From contig JAIBBS010000052.1 of the NCBI GenBank assembly GCA_019694555.1, positions 1-45,545 of the forward strand: a stretch of DNA of 45,545 bases. Direction: 5' to 3'. This document shows, piece by piece, positions 8,873 to 16,499 of the stretch; the stretch's first letter is position 1, and every line of letters begins with the position of its first letter. The notes under the pieces are model-generated. The model was not told the DNA's origin, did not search any database, and was given only the letters and a program-made list of their open reading frames with translations. A program made the translations under genes and the position numbers. The DNA is from Nannocystaceae bacterium (GTDB taxonomy: Bacteria; Myxococcota_A; Polyangia; Nannocystales; Nannocystaceae).

Positions 8873-10179
8873 CCGGCCTGCCCGACGGACCGCTGCGCGG
8901 CGTGCCGATGCTGGTCAAGGATCTGATGGCGGACATCGCCGGCGTGCCCACGAGCTCGGGCTCGCGGCTGCTCGCGGGCTTCGTGCCCACGCGCGACGCG
9001 GAGATCGTCGCGCGCTGGCGTCGCGCCGGCGCGGTGTTCGTGGGCAAGACCAACACGCCCGAGCTCGGCATCGTCGGCGTGACCGAGCCGGCGCTGCACG
9101 GTCCCACGCGCAACCCCTGGGACCGCACGCGCACGCCGGGCGGTTCGAGCGGTGGCTCGGCGGCGGCGGTCGCCGCCCGCATGGTCCCGATCGCAGGCGC
9201 GGGCGACGGCGGCGGATCGATCCGGATCCCCGCGGCGTGCTGTGGCCTGGTCGGGCTCAAGCCCACGCGCGGCCGCACGCCCAACGGCCCCGAGCTGACC
9301 GAGAGCTGGTCGGGCTTCACGGTGCAGCACGTGCTGTGCCGGAGCATGCGCGACACGGCGCTGTTGCTCGACGTCGAGTCGGGCGCCGAGGACGGCGCGA
9401 CCTCGGTGGTGCCGCCGCCACCGCGACCGTTCGTGGCCGAGCTCGAGCGATCGCCCGAGCGCCTGCGCATCGCGGTGTTCGGCGGCACGATGCTGGCGGG
9501 CACGATCGACGCGGAGCACGCCGCCGCGGTGCAACGCACGGCCGAGCTGTGCGCCTCGCTGGGTCACGACGTCGAGGAGGCCGCGCCCGAGATCGACTTC
9601 ACCGCGCTCGCGCGCGCGTGGCTGCTGGTGGTCTGCGCCAACGTTGCCGCGGAGATCGCCGACGCCGAGCGCGTGGTCGGTCGGCCCGCGGGCGCGGACA
9701 TCGAGCCGCTCACGGCGTTGGCCGCGATGATCGGCCGCACGCTCTCGGGCGCCGACGTGCTCGCGGCCCAGCGCGAGGGCCAGCGCGCGGCCGCGGCGAT
9801 GGCCCGCTTCCACGCGCGCCACGACGTGCTGCTGACCGCCACCTTGGCGCATCCGCCCGCGCACGTGGGCCAGTTCGCGCTGCCGGCGATCCAGCGCGCA
9901 CTCATCCCGATCGCCTGTGCGCTGCCGACCCGTCGCGGCGCACGCACGGCGCTGGCGATGATGGCCGCCGACCCGATGCTCGCGGCCTACCCCAACACCC
10001 AGCTCGCCAACGTCACCGGGCAACCCGCGATCTCGCTGCCGCTGGCGACCACCGCGGGCGGGCTGCCGCTGGGGCTGCAATTCATCGCGCGCTTCGGCGA
10101 CGAGGCCACGCTGCTGCGGCTGGGCGCGCAGCTCGAGCGCGCGCAGCCGTGGGCGGATCGACGGCCACCGGCGCGCTGA
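8695..10179 (+). CDS. Amidase signature family hydrolase (intact copy)
   Basis: A 494-residue amidase of the GatA/FAAH signature family, which hydrolyses amide bonds through a Ser-cisSer-Lys triad. Counting from the ATG at 8695, the catalytic Lys75 is in MLVKDLM, the cis-Ser pair is in GGSSGGS (149-155) and the nucleophile Ser175 is in DGGGSIRIPA. Length and order match the family and the frame is intact. The ATG at 8695 corresponds to the start of the left copy; an extra ATG at 8692 (ATGATG) overlaps the nuclease stop and may be used instead through coupling. Generic AS amidases cannot be assigned a substrate from sequence. No gatB/gatC neighbours are present, so a role in tRNA transamidation is unlikely. 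Its original promoter now lies upstream of the inserted cassette. Confidence 0.9.
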   Translation: MRLPQYDELDATAAAALVRRGEVSAGELLAAARSRIEDRDRELGALVRTMFDQAQAQIDAGLPDGPLRGVPMLVKDLMADIAGVPTSSGSRLLAGFVPTRDAEIVARWRRAGAVFVGKTNTPELGIVGVTEPALHGPTRNPWDRTRTPGGSSGGSAAAVAARMVPIAGAGDGGGSIRIPAACCGLVGLKPTRGRTPNGPELTESWSGFTVQHVLCRSMRDTALLLDVESGAEDGATSVVPPPPRPFVAELERSPERLRIAVFGGTMLAGTIDAEHAAAVQRTAELCASLGHDVEEAAPEIDFTALARAWLLVVCANVAAEIADAERVVGRPAGADIEPLTALAAMIGRTLSGADVLAAQREGQRAAAAMARFHARHDVLLTATLAHPPAHVGQFALPAIQRALIPIACALPTRRGARTALAMMAADPMLAAYPNTQLANVTGQPAISLPLATTAGGLPLGLQFIARFGDEATLLRLGAQLERAQPWADRRPPAR

Positions 10180-10191
10180 CGGTGGCCTCGC

Positions 10192-11625
10192 TCACGGCGG
10201 CGGCGCGTCGGCGAAGCGAACCACGTCCGCCGGCGAGGTCCGCAGCGCCACCCACGTCGCGGCGCCGATGCCCTGCTCCTCGTCGAAGGGCGTCACCGCG
10301 GTGAGCCACAGCTCGCCGTCGGTGCGCGCGACCACCTGCATGGGATCGATCGCGTCCGCCGATCCGCCACCGGGCAGCGCGATCGCGGCCGGGGTCTCGT
10401 CGGACCACTGTCCGCCCGACAGGCGCACGAGCACGCTCTCGGGCGCCACGCCACTGCCGTCGTTCCAGCCGTTGTCGGCCGCGAGCACCGCCCACACCGC
10501 ACCGTCGCCGCCCATCGACGCGCCCTGCAGGCGCCGCGTCTCGGACCGCTGGCTGCTGGTCCAGGTCTTGCCGTCGAACACCGCCGTGTGCAGCTCGGTC
10601 GCGGTCGAGCGCAGGCACACCACCGTGCTCGCGTCGCGACCGATCAGCGCCGCGGACTCGAGCGCCTCGGCTGGCAGCGCGGTCACGAGCTCGGTCGTCG
10701 TGGTGCCGTCCGCGGCCACCCGCACGACTTGCCCGCTGCCGTCGCAGCCGCCGAACAGCTCGCCGCTGGCGAAGCTCAGCAGCTCGCCGGACATCGACGC
10801 GGCCGAAGGCGGCGGCGCGATCGCGGCGGCGCCCTCGACCGTGACCGTGGCCTTGGCCTTCGCGCGCGCCTTCTTCATCTTCGCGTCGTAGGCCTTCTGC
10901 GCGCGCGCCAGCTCGGCCTCGTCGTCGGCGTAGTCGCCGGGCGTGGCCTGCTCGTCGACCCGCCACGTGCGTCGCACCAGCACGCTGCTCGAGCGCCACG
11001 GTGTCGCCGAGCCGACGACCGAGACCAACACGCCCTGCAGCGTCTGCGTGTCCTCGCGCCAACCACCGCCCGCCAGCAGCCACGTCTTCCACGTCGCGCC
11101 CGCGCGCATGTCGTGCCGGCCCTCGATCACGAACACCTGCTCGGGCCAGCGGCCCACGATGCGCTCGACGCCCTCGGCGCTGGGGCGATCGTTGCCGGCG
11201 ATCGGCGCGAGCGGCTGCAGGCCCTGCCCCGGCGGCGCGATCGACGACTCGGCCTCGGAGAGCACGAGCACGGTCCCGTCGACGAGCTGGCCCATCGCCA
11301 GCGCGCCCTTGCGTTGCGCGACCACGTGCCAGCTGCGCGCGCCGCCCGGCGGCGGGGTGCCCGGCGCGACGCTGTCGGCCTTCGCGTCCGCCTTTGTGTC
11401 GGCCTTCGCATCGGCCTTCGTGTCGGCCTTCGCGTCCGCCTTCGTGTCGGCCTTCGCGTCCGTCTTCACGTCGGTCTTCGCGTCGGTCTTCGCCTCCGCC
11501 TTGACCTCGGCCTTCGCGACCGCAGCACCTTTGCCGTCCGAGCCCGCGTCCGGACTCGCGGCCGTGCAGGCGACGATCGAGGGCAGCAGCGCACCAACGA
11601 CGCACAGACGGGTCTTCGACGACAT
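10192..11625 (-). CDS. Lipoprotein with Lys-Ala-Asp/Thr repeat linker, unknown function
   Basis: A 477-residue predicted lipoprotein. The N-terminus has a short basic region, a hydrophobic core and the lipobox-like PSIVAC. The ATG at 11625 was chosen because it places this signal peptide at the start; an upstream extension is Arg-rich and signal-less. Residues about 30-80 form a low-complexity repeat of KADT/KADA units that likely spans the periplasm or cell wall. The remainder (about 95-477) has several Trp-containing, Gly/Asp-rich segments suggestive of a beta-propeller-like fold, but no family was recognised. A short coiled, Lys/Ala-rich segment lies near residues 230-245. It is divergent from the H1-tailed winged-helix gene (95-bp spacer) and convergent with the amidase (12-bp gap). 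Confidence 0.75.
   Translation of the reverse strand: MSSKTRLCVVGALLPSIVACTAASPDAGSDGKGAAVAKAEVKAEAKTDAKTDVKTDAKADTKADAKADTKADAKADTKADAKADSVAPGTPPPGGARSWHVVAQRKGALAMGQLVDGTVLVLSEAESSIAPPGQGLQPLAPIAGNDRPSAEGVERIVGRWPEQVFVIEGRHDMRAGATWKTWLLAGGGWREDTQTLQGVLVSVVGSATPWRSSSVLVRRTWRVDEQATPGDYADDEAELARAQKAYDAKMKKARAKAKATVTVEGAAAIAPPPSAASMSGELLSFASGELFGGCDGSGQVVRVAADGTTTTELVTALPAEALESAALIGRDASTVVCLRSTATELHTAVFDGKTWTSSQRSETRRLQGASMGGDGAVWAVLAADNGWNDGSGVAPESVLVRLSGGQWSDETPAAIALPGGGSADAIDPMQVVARTDGELWLTAVTPFDEEQGIGAATWVALRTSPADVVRFADAPPP
11379..11500 (-). repeat. 24-bp tandem repeats coding KADTKADA
   Basis: Within the lipoprotein gene, a near-perfect 24-base unit coding Lys-Ala-Asp-Thr-Lys-Ala-Asp-Ala recurs about three times and continues into related Lys-Thr-Asp units. 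The tract is likely prone to length change by slippage or unequal recombination without breaking the frame. Confidence 0.7.
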
Positions 11626-11720
11626 CGGCGGCGAGCATAGCCGCGCGCGGCCGCACGCGCACCGGCGCGACCGCGGACGCGTCGCGGGCTGCACAGCGGC
11701 GCACGCCCGCGGTAGTCTCG

Positions 11721-13271
11721 ATGGCGATGGCACGCTCGAGTCGCACCACCCCCGCGCGAAGGAAGGCTGCGACCAAGGCGACGGGCGCGAAGAAAGCCGG
11801 CGCGACGAAAGCCGGCGCGAAGAAGCCCGCAGCCAAGAAGCCCGTCGCGAAGAAGGCCACCGCGACGAAGCCCACTGCGAAGAAGGCCGCCGCGACGAAG
11901 CCCACGGCGAAGAAGGTCGCCGCGACGAAGCCCACTGCGAAGAAGGCCGCCGCGACGAAGCCCGCAGCCAAGAAGCCCGCAGCCAAGAAGGCCACAGCCA
12001 AGAAAGCCACCGCGACGAAGCCCGCCGCGAAGCCGTCCGCCGCGACGCAGCCCGTCGCGCCCGGCCGCCTCGACGACACCGCGGTGCGCCGCATCGCGTT
12101 GTTCGCCCAGGGCCTGGTCGTGCGACCGCCGGGCACGCTCGCGCAGATCGTCGCCGCGACCGGATACCTGCGCACCCTCGGCGGCATCGAGGCCTACGTC
12201 GCGCTGCGGGCCCGGCGACCCACGCTCACGCGCGCGACCATCGATCTCGCCGTCGGCGCGGGCGAGCTGCGCGTGGTGCCGGCGATGCGCGGCTGCATGT
12301 ACCTGGTGCCCGAGCGCCACGTCGACCGCTGCCTCGCACTGGCCGAGTCGCTCACGCGCGTGCGCGACGATCGCGAGGCCGAGCGCGCCGGCATCCGCGA
12401 GGCCGAGCTCGATCAGCTCGCGGCGCAGGTGCTGGTGGCGCTGCGCGACGGCCCCGCGACCACCGACGGGCTGCGCAAGCGTCTGCCCGACGGCGCCGTG
12501 CGCAGCCTCGGCGCGGCCGGCAAGAAGCTCGGCATCAGCTCGCCGCTGCCGATGGCGCTGCGGCGGCTCGAGTTCGCCGGCGCGATCGTCCGCGCGCCCG
12601 AGCGCGATCGCGTCGACACCGAGCGCTACGCGTGGCGCAAGCGGCGGGGCGTGCCCGAGCTGCCCACGGCGGCGCAGCTGCAGCGCGAGCTGGCGCGCTC
12701 GTACTACGCGTGGGCCGGCGTGGGCACCGTGCCCGAGCTCGCGGCGTGGTCGGGCCTGTCGCAGCGCGACGCCGAGGCTGCGACCGACGCGGCCGGCGTG
12801 CCCGCGGTCACGCTCGCCGACGGCACGCGCGCCTTCGCCGATCCCGAGGCGCGGGCGTGGGCCGAGCGCGAGGTCGACACCGTCGCGTTGCTGCCGTTCG
12901 AGGACAACCTCGTCGCGCTCGCCGGCGGCCCCGCGCGATGGATCGCGCGCGAGCACCTGCAGCTGTCGGTGCCGGTGTGGGGCAGCAAGCAGTCCAAGCC
13001 GCTGGGCGACGCGCGTCACCTCGCGCTGCGCACGATCGTCGCGGGCGATCGCATCGTCGGCTTCTGGGAGTACGACCCCGGCAAGCGGGACGTCGTGACC
13101 GCGCTGTTGGGCAAGCCCGCCGGCGCGCTGGTCGATCGCGTGGAGGCGGCGGCGGCCGAGCTGGGCAGCTTCGTGCGCGAGGAGGTCGGGCACGGCCGAT
13201 CGTTCTCGCTCGACACCGACGAGGCCCTGCGCGAGCGCGTGGCCGCCCTGCGCAAGCTCGTCCGTCGATGA
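11721..13271 (+). CDS. Winged-helix (HTH_42/AlkZ-like) protein with histone-H1-like tail
   Basis: A 516-residue protein of two parts. Residues about 1-115 are almost only Lys, Ala, Thr and Pro, as in the C-terminal tails of histone H1 and bacterial histone-like proteins; this should bind DNA non-specifically. Residues about 120-516 resemble the HTH_42/winged-helix family that includes the DNA glycosylases AlkZ and YcaQ: an RRIALFAQGL-like opening, RGCMYLVPERH near 195 and the YYAWAGVGTVPELAAWSGL region near 325. The glycosylase QxQ/QxD catalytic motif is not visible; the corresponding place reads GGIEAYVALRAR, so catalysis is doubtful. A DNA repair or chromatin role is inference. The stop overlaps the MATE gene start (ATGA). 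Two in-frame ATGs, 6 nt apart, could start it. Confidence 0.75.
   Translation: MAMARSSRTTPARRKAATKATGAKKAGATKAGAKKPAAKKPVAKKATATKPTAKKAAATKPTAKKVAATKPTAKKAAATKPAAKKPAAKKATAKKATATKPAAKPSAATQPVAPGRLDDTAVRRIALFAQGLVVRPPGTLAQIVAATGYLRTLGGIEAYVALRARRPTLTRATIDLAVGAGELRVVPAMRGCMYLVPERHVDRCLALAESLTRVRDDREAERAGIREAELDQLAAQVLVALRDGPATTDGLRKRLPDGAVRSLGAAGKKLGISSPLPMALRRLEFAGAIVRAPERDRVDTERYAWRKRRGVPELPTAAQLQRELARSYYAWAGVGTVPELAAWSGLSQRDAEAATDAAGVPAVTLADGTRAFADPEARAWAEREVDTVALLPFEDNLVALAGGPARWIAREHLQLSVPVWGSKQSKPLGDARHLALRTIVAGDRIVGFWEYDPGKRDVVTALLGKPAGALVDRVEAAAAELGSFVREEVGHGRSFSLDTDEALRERVAALRKLVRR
11860..11980 (+). repeat. 30-bp tandem repeats coding ATKPTAKKAA
   Basis: In the H1-like tail, a 30-base unit coding Ala-Thr-Lys-Pro-Thr-Ala-Lys-Lys-Ala-Ala repeats about three times in register, flanked by shorter AAKK/TAKK units. 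This is a coding repeat, not a CRISPR: there are no unique spacers. Confidence 0.7.
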
Positions 13272-14653
13272 CCGCCGCCGCGCCTGCGATCCCGCGCGCG
13301 GTCATCCGCCTGGCGGTGCCGGCGATCGCGACCGGCCTGCTGGGCACCGCGGTGTTCCTCGCCGACCGACTCATGCTCGCGCGCCACGACCAGGCCGCGC
13401 TCGCGAGCATGCAGCTGCAGGGCCCGCTGCTGTGGTCGGTGACGTCGGTGTTCATGGCGCTGTGCACCGGCACCGTCGCCGTGGTCGCGCGCAGCACCGG
13501 CGCCGGCGACGAGTCGCGCGCCCGTGCTGCCGCGCGCGCATCGGTGCGGCTGTCGGCGCAGCTGGGCAGCGCGGTCGCGATCGTGGGACTGCTGTCGCTG
13601 CAGCCGCTGGTGGTCGCGTTCGGACCCGAGGACCCGGCCCTGCGCGCGCTGTCGGCCGACTACCTGCGCATCACGCTGACGACGCTGCCGTTCACCTTCG
13701 TCGCGACCTCGGCCGCGATGGTGTTCTCGGCCCACGGCGACACCCGCACGCCGCTGCTCGCCGGTGCGATCGCCAACGTCGTCAACATCGCGATCAACGG
13801 CCTGCTCATCTACGGTCACTCGCTGCAGCTGGGCCCGCTGGTGCTGTCGGTGCCGGCGCTGGGCGTCGAGGGTGCCGCGACCGGCACCGCGTCGGCGTTC
13901 GTGCTCGAGGCCGCGGTGCTGCTGTGGGCGCTGGGTCGGCCGGGCCACCCGCTGTGCATCGCGGGCTGGTGGCGCACGCCCGCGGCGATCGATCGCGAGG
14001 CCCGTGCGGCGATCCTGCGCGTGTCGATCCCGGCGGTGATCGAGCGCGCGTTGGTGCACGCGGGCTTCCTCAGCTACGCCAAGGCCATCGCCGCGCTCGG
14101 TGCCGTCGCGATGGCGGCCAACCAAGCGTTGGTCACGGTCGAGTCGATCTGCTTCATGTGCGCCGACGGCTTCGGCGTCGCGGCGGCGACCGTGATGGGC
14201 CAGCGCCTGGGCGCGGGCGACGTCGCGGGCGCGCGCGCGGGCGGGCGCTTCGCCTGTGCGCTCGCGGTCGGCTCGATCACGCTCGCGGGCCTGCTGGTGT
14301 GGGCCACCGGCGCGTTCACGCTGCCGGTGTTCGTCGCGCCGGGCCAGGACGGCGACGCGTTGGTGCAGACCGCCCAGGTCGCGCTGCCGTTGCTCGCGCT
14401 GGCGCAGCCGGGCATGTCCGCGGGCATCGTGCTCGCGATGGGTCTGCGCGGCGCCGGCGACACGCGCACGCCGCTCGTCGCCGCGGTGATCGGTGGCCTG
14501 CTGGTGCGCGTGCCGCTGGCGTGGGGCCTGGCGTTGGGCCTGGGCTGGGGCCTGCGCGGGATCTGGATCGCGAGCACGATCGACTGGACCGCGCGCGCGA
14601 CGTGGCTGGCGTGGTCGTTCGCGCGTGGGCGCTGGACCAAGACCGCGGTCTAG
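13268..14653 (+). CDS. MATE family multidrug/sodium antiporter
   Basis: A 461-residue integral membrane protein of the MATE (MatE/NorM/DinF) exporter family, predicted to expel organic cations or drugs using Na+ or H+. About 12 hydrophobic helices are visible in two homologous halves (about 10-230 and 235-455), with the typical opening IPRAVIRLAVPAIATG and the loop around FSAHGDTRTPL, echoed in the second half as GLRGAGDTRTPL. The start overlaps the stop of the winged-helix gene (ATGA), implying co-translation. It ends 16 bp from the convergent multiheme cytochrome gene. Confidence 0.9.
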   Translation: MTAAAPAIPRAVIRLAVPAIATGLLGTAVFLADRLMLARHDQAALASMQLQGPLLWSVTSVFMALCTGTVAVVARSTGAGDESRARAAARASVRLSAQLGSAVAIVGLLSLQPLVVAFGPEDPALRALSADYLRITLTTLPFTFVATSAAMVFSAHGDTRTPLLAGAIANVVNIAINGLLIYGHSLQLGPLVLSVPALGVEGAATGTASAFVLEAAVLLWALGRPGHPLCIAGWWRTPAAIDREARAAILRVSIPAVIERALVHAGFLSYAKAIAALGAVAMAANQALVTVESICFMCADGFGVAAATVMGQRLGAGDVAGARAGGRFACALAVGSITLAGLLVWATGAFTLPVFVAPGQDGDALVQTAQVALPLLALAQPGMSAGIVLAMGLRGAGDTRTPLVAAVIGGLLVRVPLAWGLALGLGWGLRGIWIASTIDWTARATWLAWSFARGRWTKTAV

Positions 14654-14669
14654 CAGCCGCGCCAGGCCG

Positions 14670-16499
14670 CTACATCGCCTTCTTGCACGCGCCGCCGGCC
14701 TTCTCGAGCCCGGCCTTGCGCAGCTCGGCACCGGTCGGACCCTCGCCCAGCTTGGCGCGCGCGGCCTCGCCGTGGCCCTTGCCCAGCACGTCGCGCAGGT
14801 ACGGCACGTAGTCGAAGGTGTCGGAGTGCTCGGGCGTGTGGCACTCGCCGGTGCACAGCTGCGACGTGGTCGACAGCGTCACCAAGCCGGCCTTGCTGCC
14901 GCCGTCGTCGGCGTGCAGCGCCCCCGCACCGTGGCAGACCTCGCACTGCACGTCGCGCAGCCCCGCGTTCTCGACCAGCTCGCTGCCGCCGGGCTTGCGG
15001 AAGCCGGTGACGTGGCAGCTCACGCACGACAGATCGAGCTGCTTGTCGTCGTCGACCAGGGTCTGCCACGCGTGCGAGTGCACGGTCGTGCGCCAGAACG
15101 CGACCGCCTCCTCGTGGCACTCGTTGCAGCGCTCGATGCCGGCGTAGCCGGACTGCCCCTTGGCCGGCGCGGGCGGCTTGACGCCGGTGAAGCGCGCGAG
15201 GTTGCTGGCGGCCACGCGCTTGTCGTAGTCGCCCAGCGCCTGCTTGGCGCCCTGATCCACCGGCAGGCGGCACGTGACCTTGACCTGCTCGAACGTCACC
15301 ACCGCGGCGCCCTCGGGCGGCGCGGCGATCTCGCGCTCGAGTCGCTCGCGCTCGCGCTCGAGCCGCTCCACGAAGGATGCGTCGGCGCTGGGGTCGGCCT
15401 TGAACTTGGCCAGCCGCGCGTTGACGCGCGACAGCTCGCGCTCGAGATCGGCGCGGCCCGCCGCCATGGTCCACGTCGACGGCTCGGGCACCACGCCACC
15501 GCTGGCGTCGATCGACAGCCGCACGCGCGAGACCGTCTGCAGCATCTCGCCGGGCTCGAGGATCCACGCGCCGTTCATCTTGGTCGCGGGCGTGCCCACG
15601 CGCTGGCGCTCGACGCCCTCGGCGGTGCCGACGACGATCAGGCCCAGACCCGGGACCTCCTTCGCCAGCGACTCCGCGAAGGTGCGCGGGCCATGGGCGA
15701 GCACGACGGTGAACTTGGCGCCCGCGGCCTGCATCGCCGCGAGCTCGCGCTGCAACGCCGGCACCGGCGGCTCGGGCTTGCCCAGCGCGTCCAGGCCCGC
15801 GGTCGCGGGATCGATCACCTGGGTCACGCCGACGCTCCAGCGCACGCCCTGCGATTGCAGCGTGACCAGGCGGTGTCGCGCGATGGGCGAGTCGGCCGGC
15901 AGCGGCAGGTTCGCGACCGTGCGCGGCAGCGCGTGGGTGGCGAGCGCCTTGACGCCAGCGGGCGCGACGAGATCGAACGGTCCGACACCCGAGACCAGCT
16001 GCGCGCCCAGGGCCGCGAAGCGCTCGTGCAGCAGCGTCGCGCGCGACTCGGCCTGCTCCCACCCGGCCGCGTCGCCGGGCGCATACGGCCCCTTGGGATC
16101 GGGATAGAGGAACGAGCCCGGCTCGACCACCAGGTGCGCGTCGTCGGGGCCCTGGGCCGCGAGCCAGCCGAACGCGTACTGCAGGCCGCCCAGCGGCTCG
16201 GTGGTGCAGCCGCACGGCGCGATGGTGCCGAGCACGCGGCCGAACGCGACCACGTCGAACTCGGCGCGCGCGGGCACCTGCGGCGGATCCTTGGTCGCGA
16301 CGCCGCCGTCCTTGGTCGCCGGCGGCGTGTTGCCGGACGAACCCCCGCAGTTGGGCGCGGCCAGCAGGCCCAGCGCGGCGGCGGCGACGAAGGCGGCGAT
16401 CGACGAGCGGACGGCGAGTGCGTGCACGGTGGCCACCAGGCGGGCCGAAGCGTCGCAACAATCGCCGGGCTCCGCAAGCGCGCGCGCCCGCGCCGTCAC
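14670..16499 (-). CDS. Phosphoesterase-like/multiheme c-type cytochrome fusion
   Basis: A 609-residue exported protein. A hydrophobic segment (about 33-48) acts as signal or anchor. Residues about 75-350 resemble the 5'-nucleotidase/UshA-type metallophosphoesterase fold but begin with a Cys pair (APCGC, near 95) in place of the usual metal-binding Asp motif. The region about 355-400 is a charged helix. The C-terminal third carries heme c motifs CNECH (about 456), CVSCH (about 491), CEVCH (about 518) and a CX3CH motif CTGECH (about 547), so about four hemes. It should act as a periplasmic electron carrier or reductase. The GTG at 16499 overlaps the cytochrome b stop (GTGA); a second GTG at 16436 would give a more compact signal peptide. 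The last gene of the Rieske/cytochrome b operon. Confidence 0.8.
   Translation of the reverse strand: MTARARALAEPGDCCDASARLVATVHALAVRSSIAAFVAAAALGLLAAPNCGGSSGNTPPATKDGGVATKDPPQVPARAEFDVVAFGRVLGTIAPCGCTTEPLGGLQYAFGWLAAQGPDDAHLVVEPGSFLYPDPKGPYAPGDAAGWEQAESRATLLHERFAALGAQLVSGVGPFDLVAPAGVKALATHALPRTVANLPLPADSPIARHRLVTLQSQGVRWSVGVTQVIDPATAGLDALGKPEPPVPALQRELAAMQAAGAKFTVVLAHGPRTFAESLAKEVPGLGLIVVGTAEGVERQRVGTPATKMNGAWILEPGEMLQTVSRVRLSIDASGGVVPEPSTWTMAAGRADLERELSRVNARLAKFKADPSADASFVERLERERERLEREIAAPPEGAAVVTFEQVKVTCRLPVDQGAKQALGDYDKRVAASNLARFTGVKPPAPAKGQSGYAGIERCNECHEEAVAFWRTTVHSHAWQTLVDDDKQLDLSCVSCHVTGFRKPGGSELVENAGLRDVQCEVCHGAGALHADDGGSKAGLVTLSTTSQLCTGECHTPEHSDTFDYVPYLRDVLGKGHGEAARAKLGEGPTGAELRKAGLEKAGGACKKAM

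Noticed and set aside
11860..11980. Regular 30-bp repeats resembling a CRISPR array
   Set aside because: The units are adjacent with no spacers and lie in frame in the Lys/Ala tail of a coding gene.
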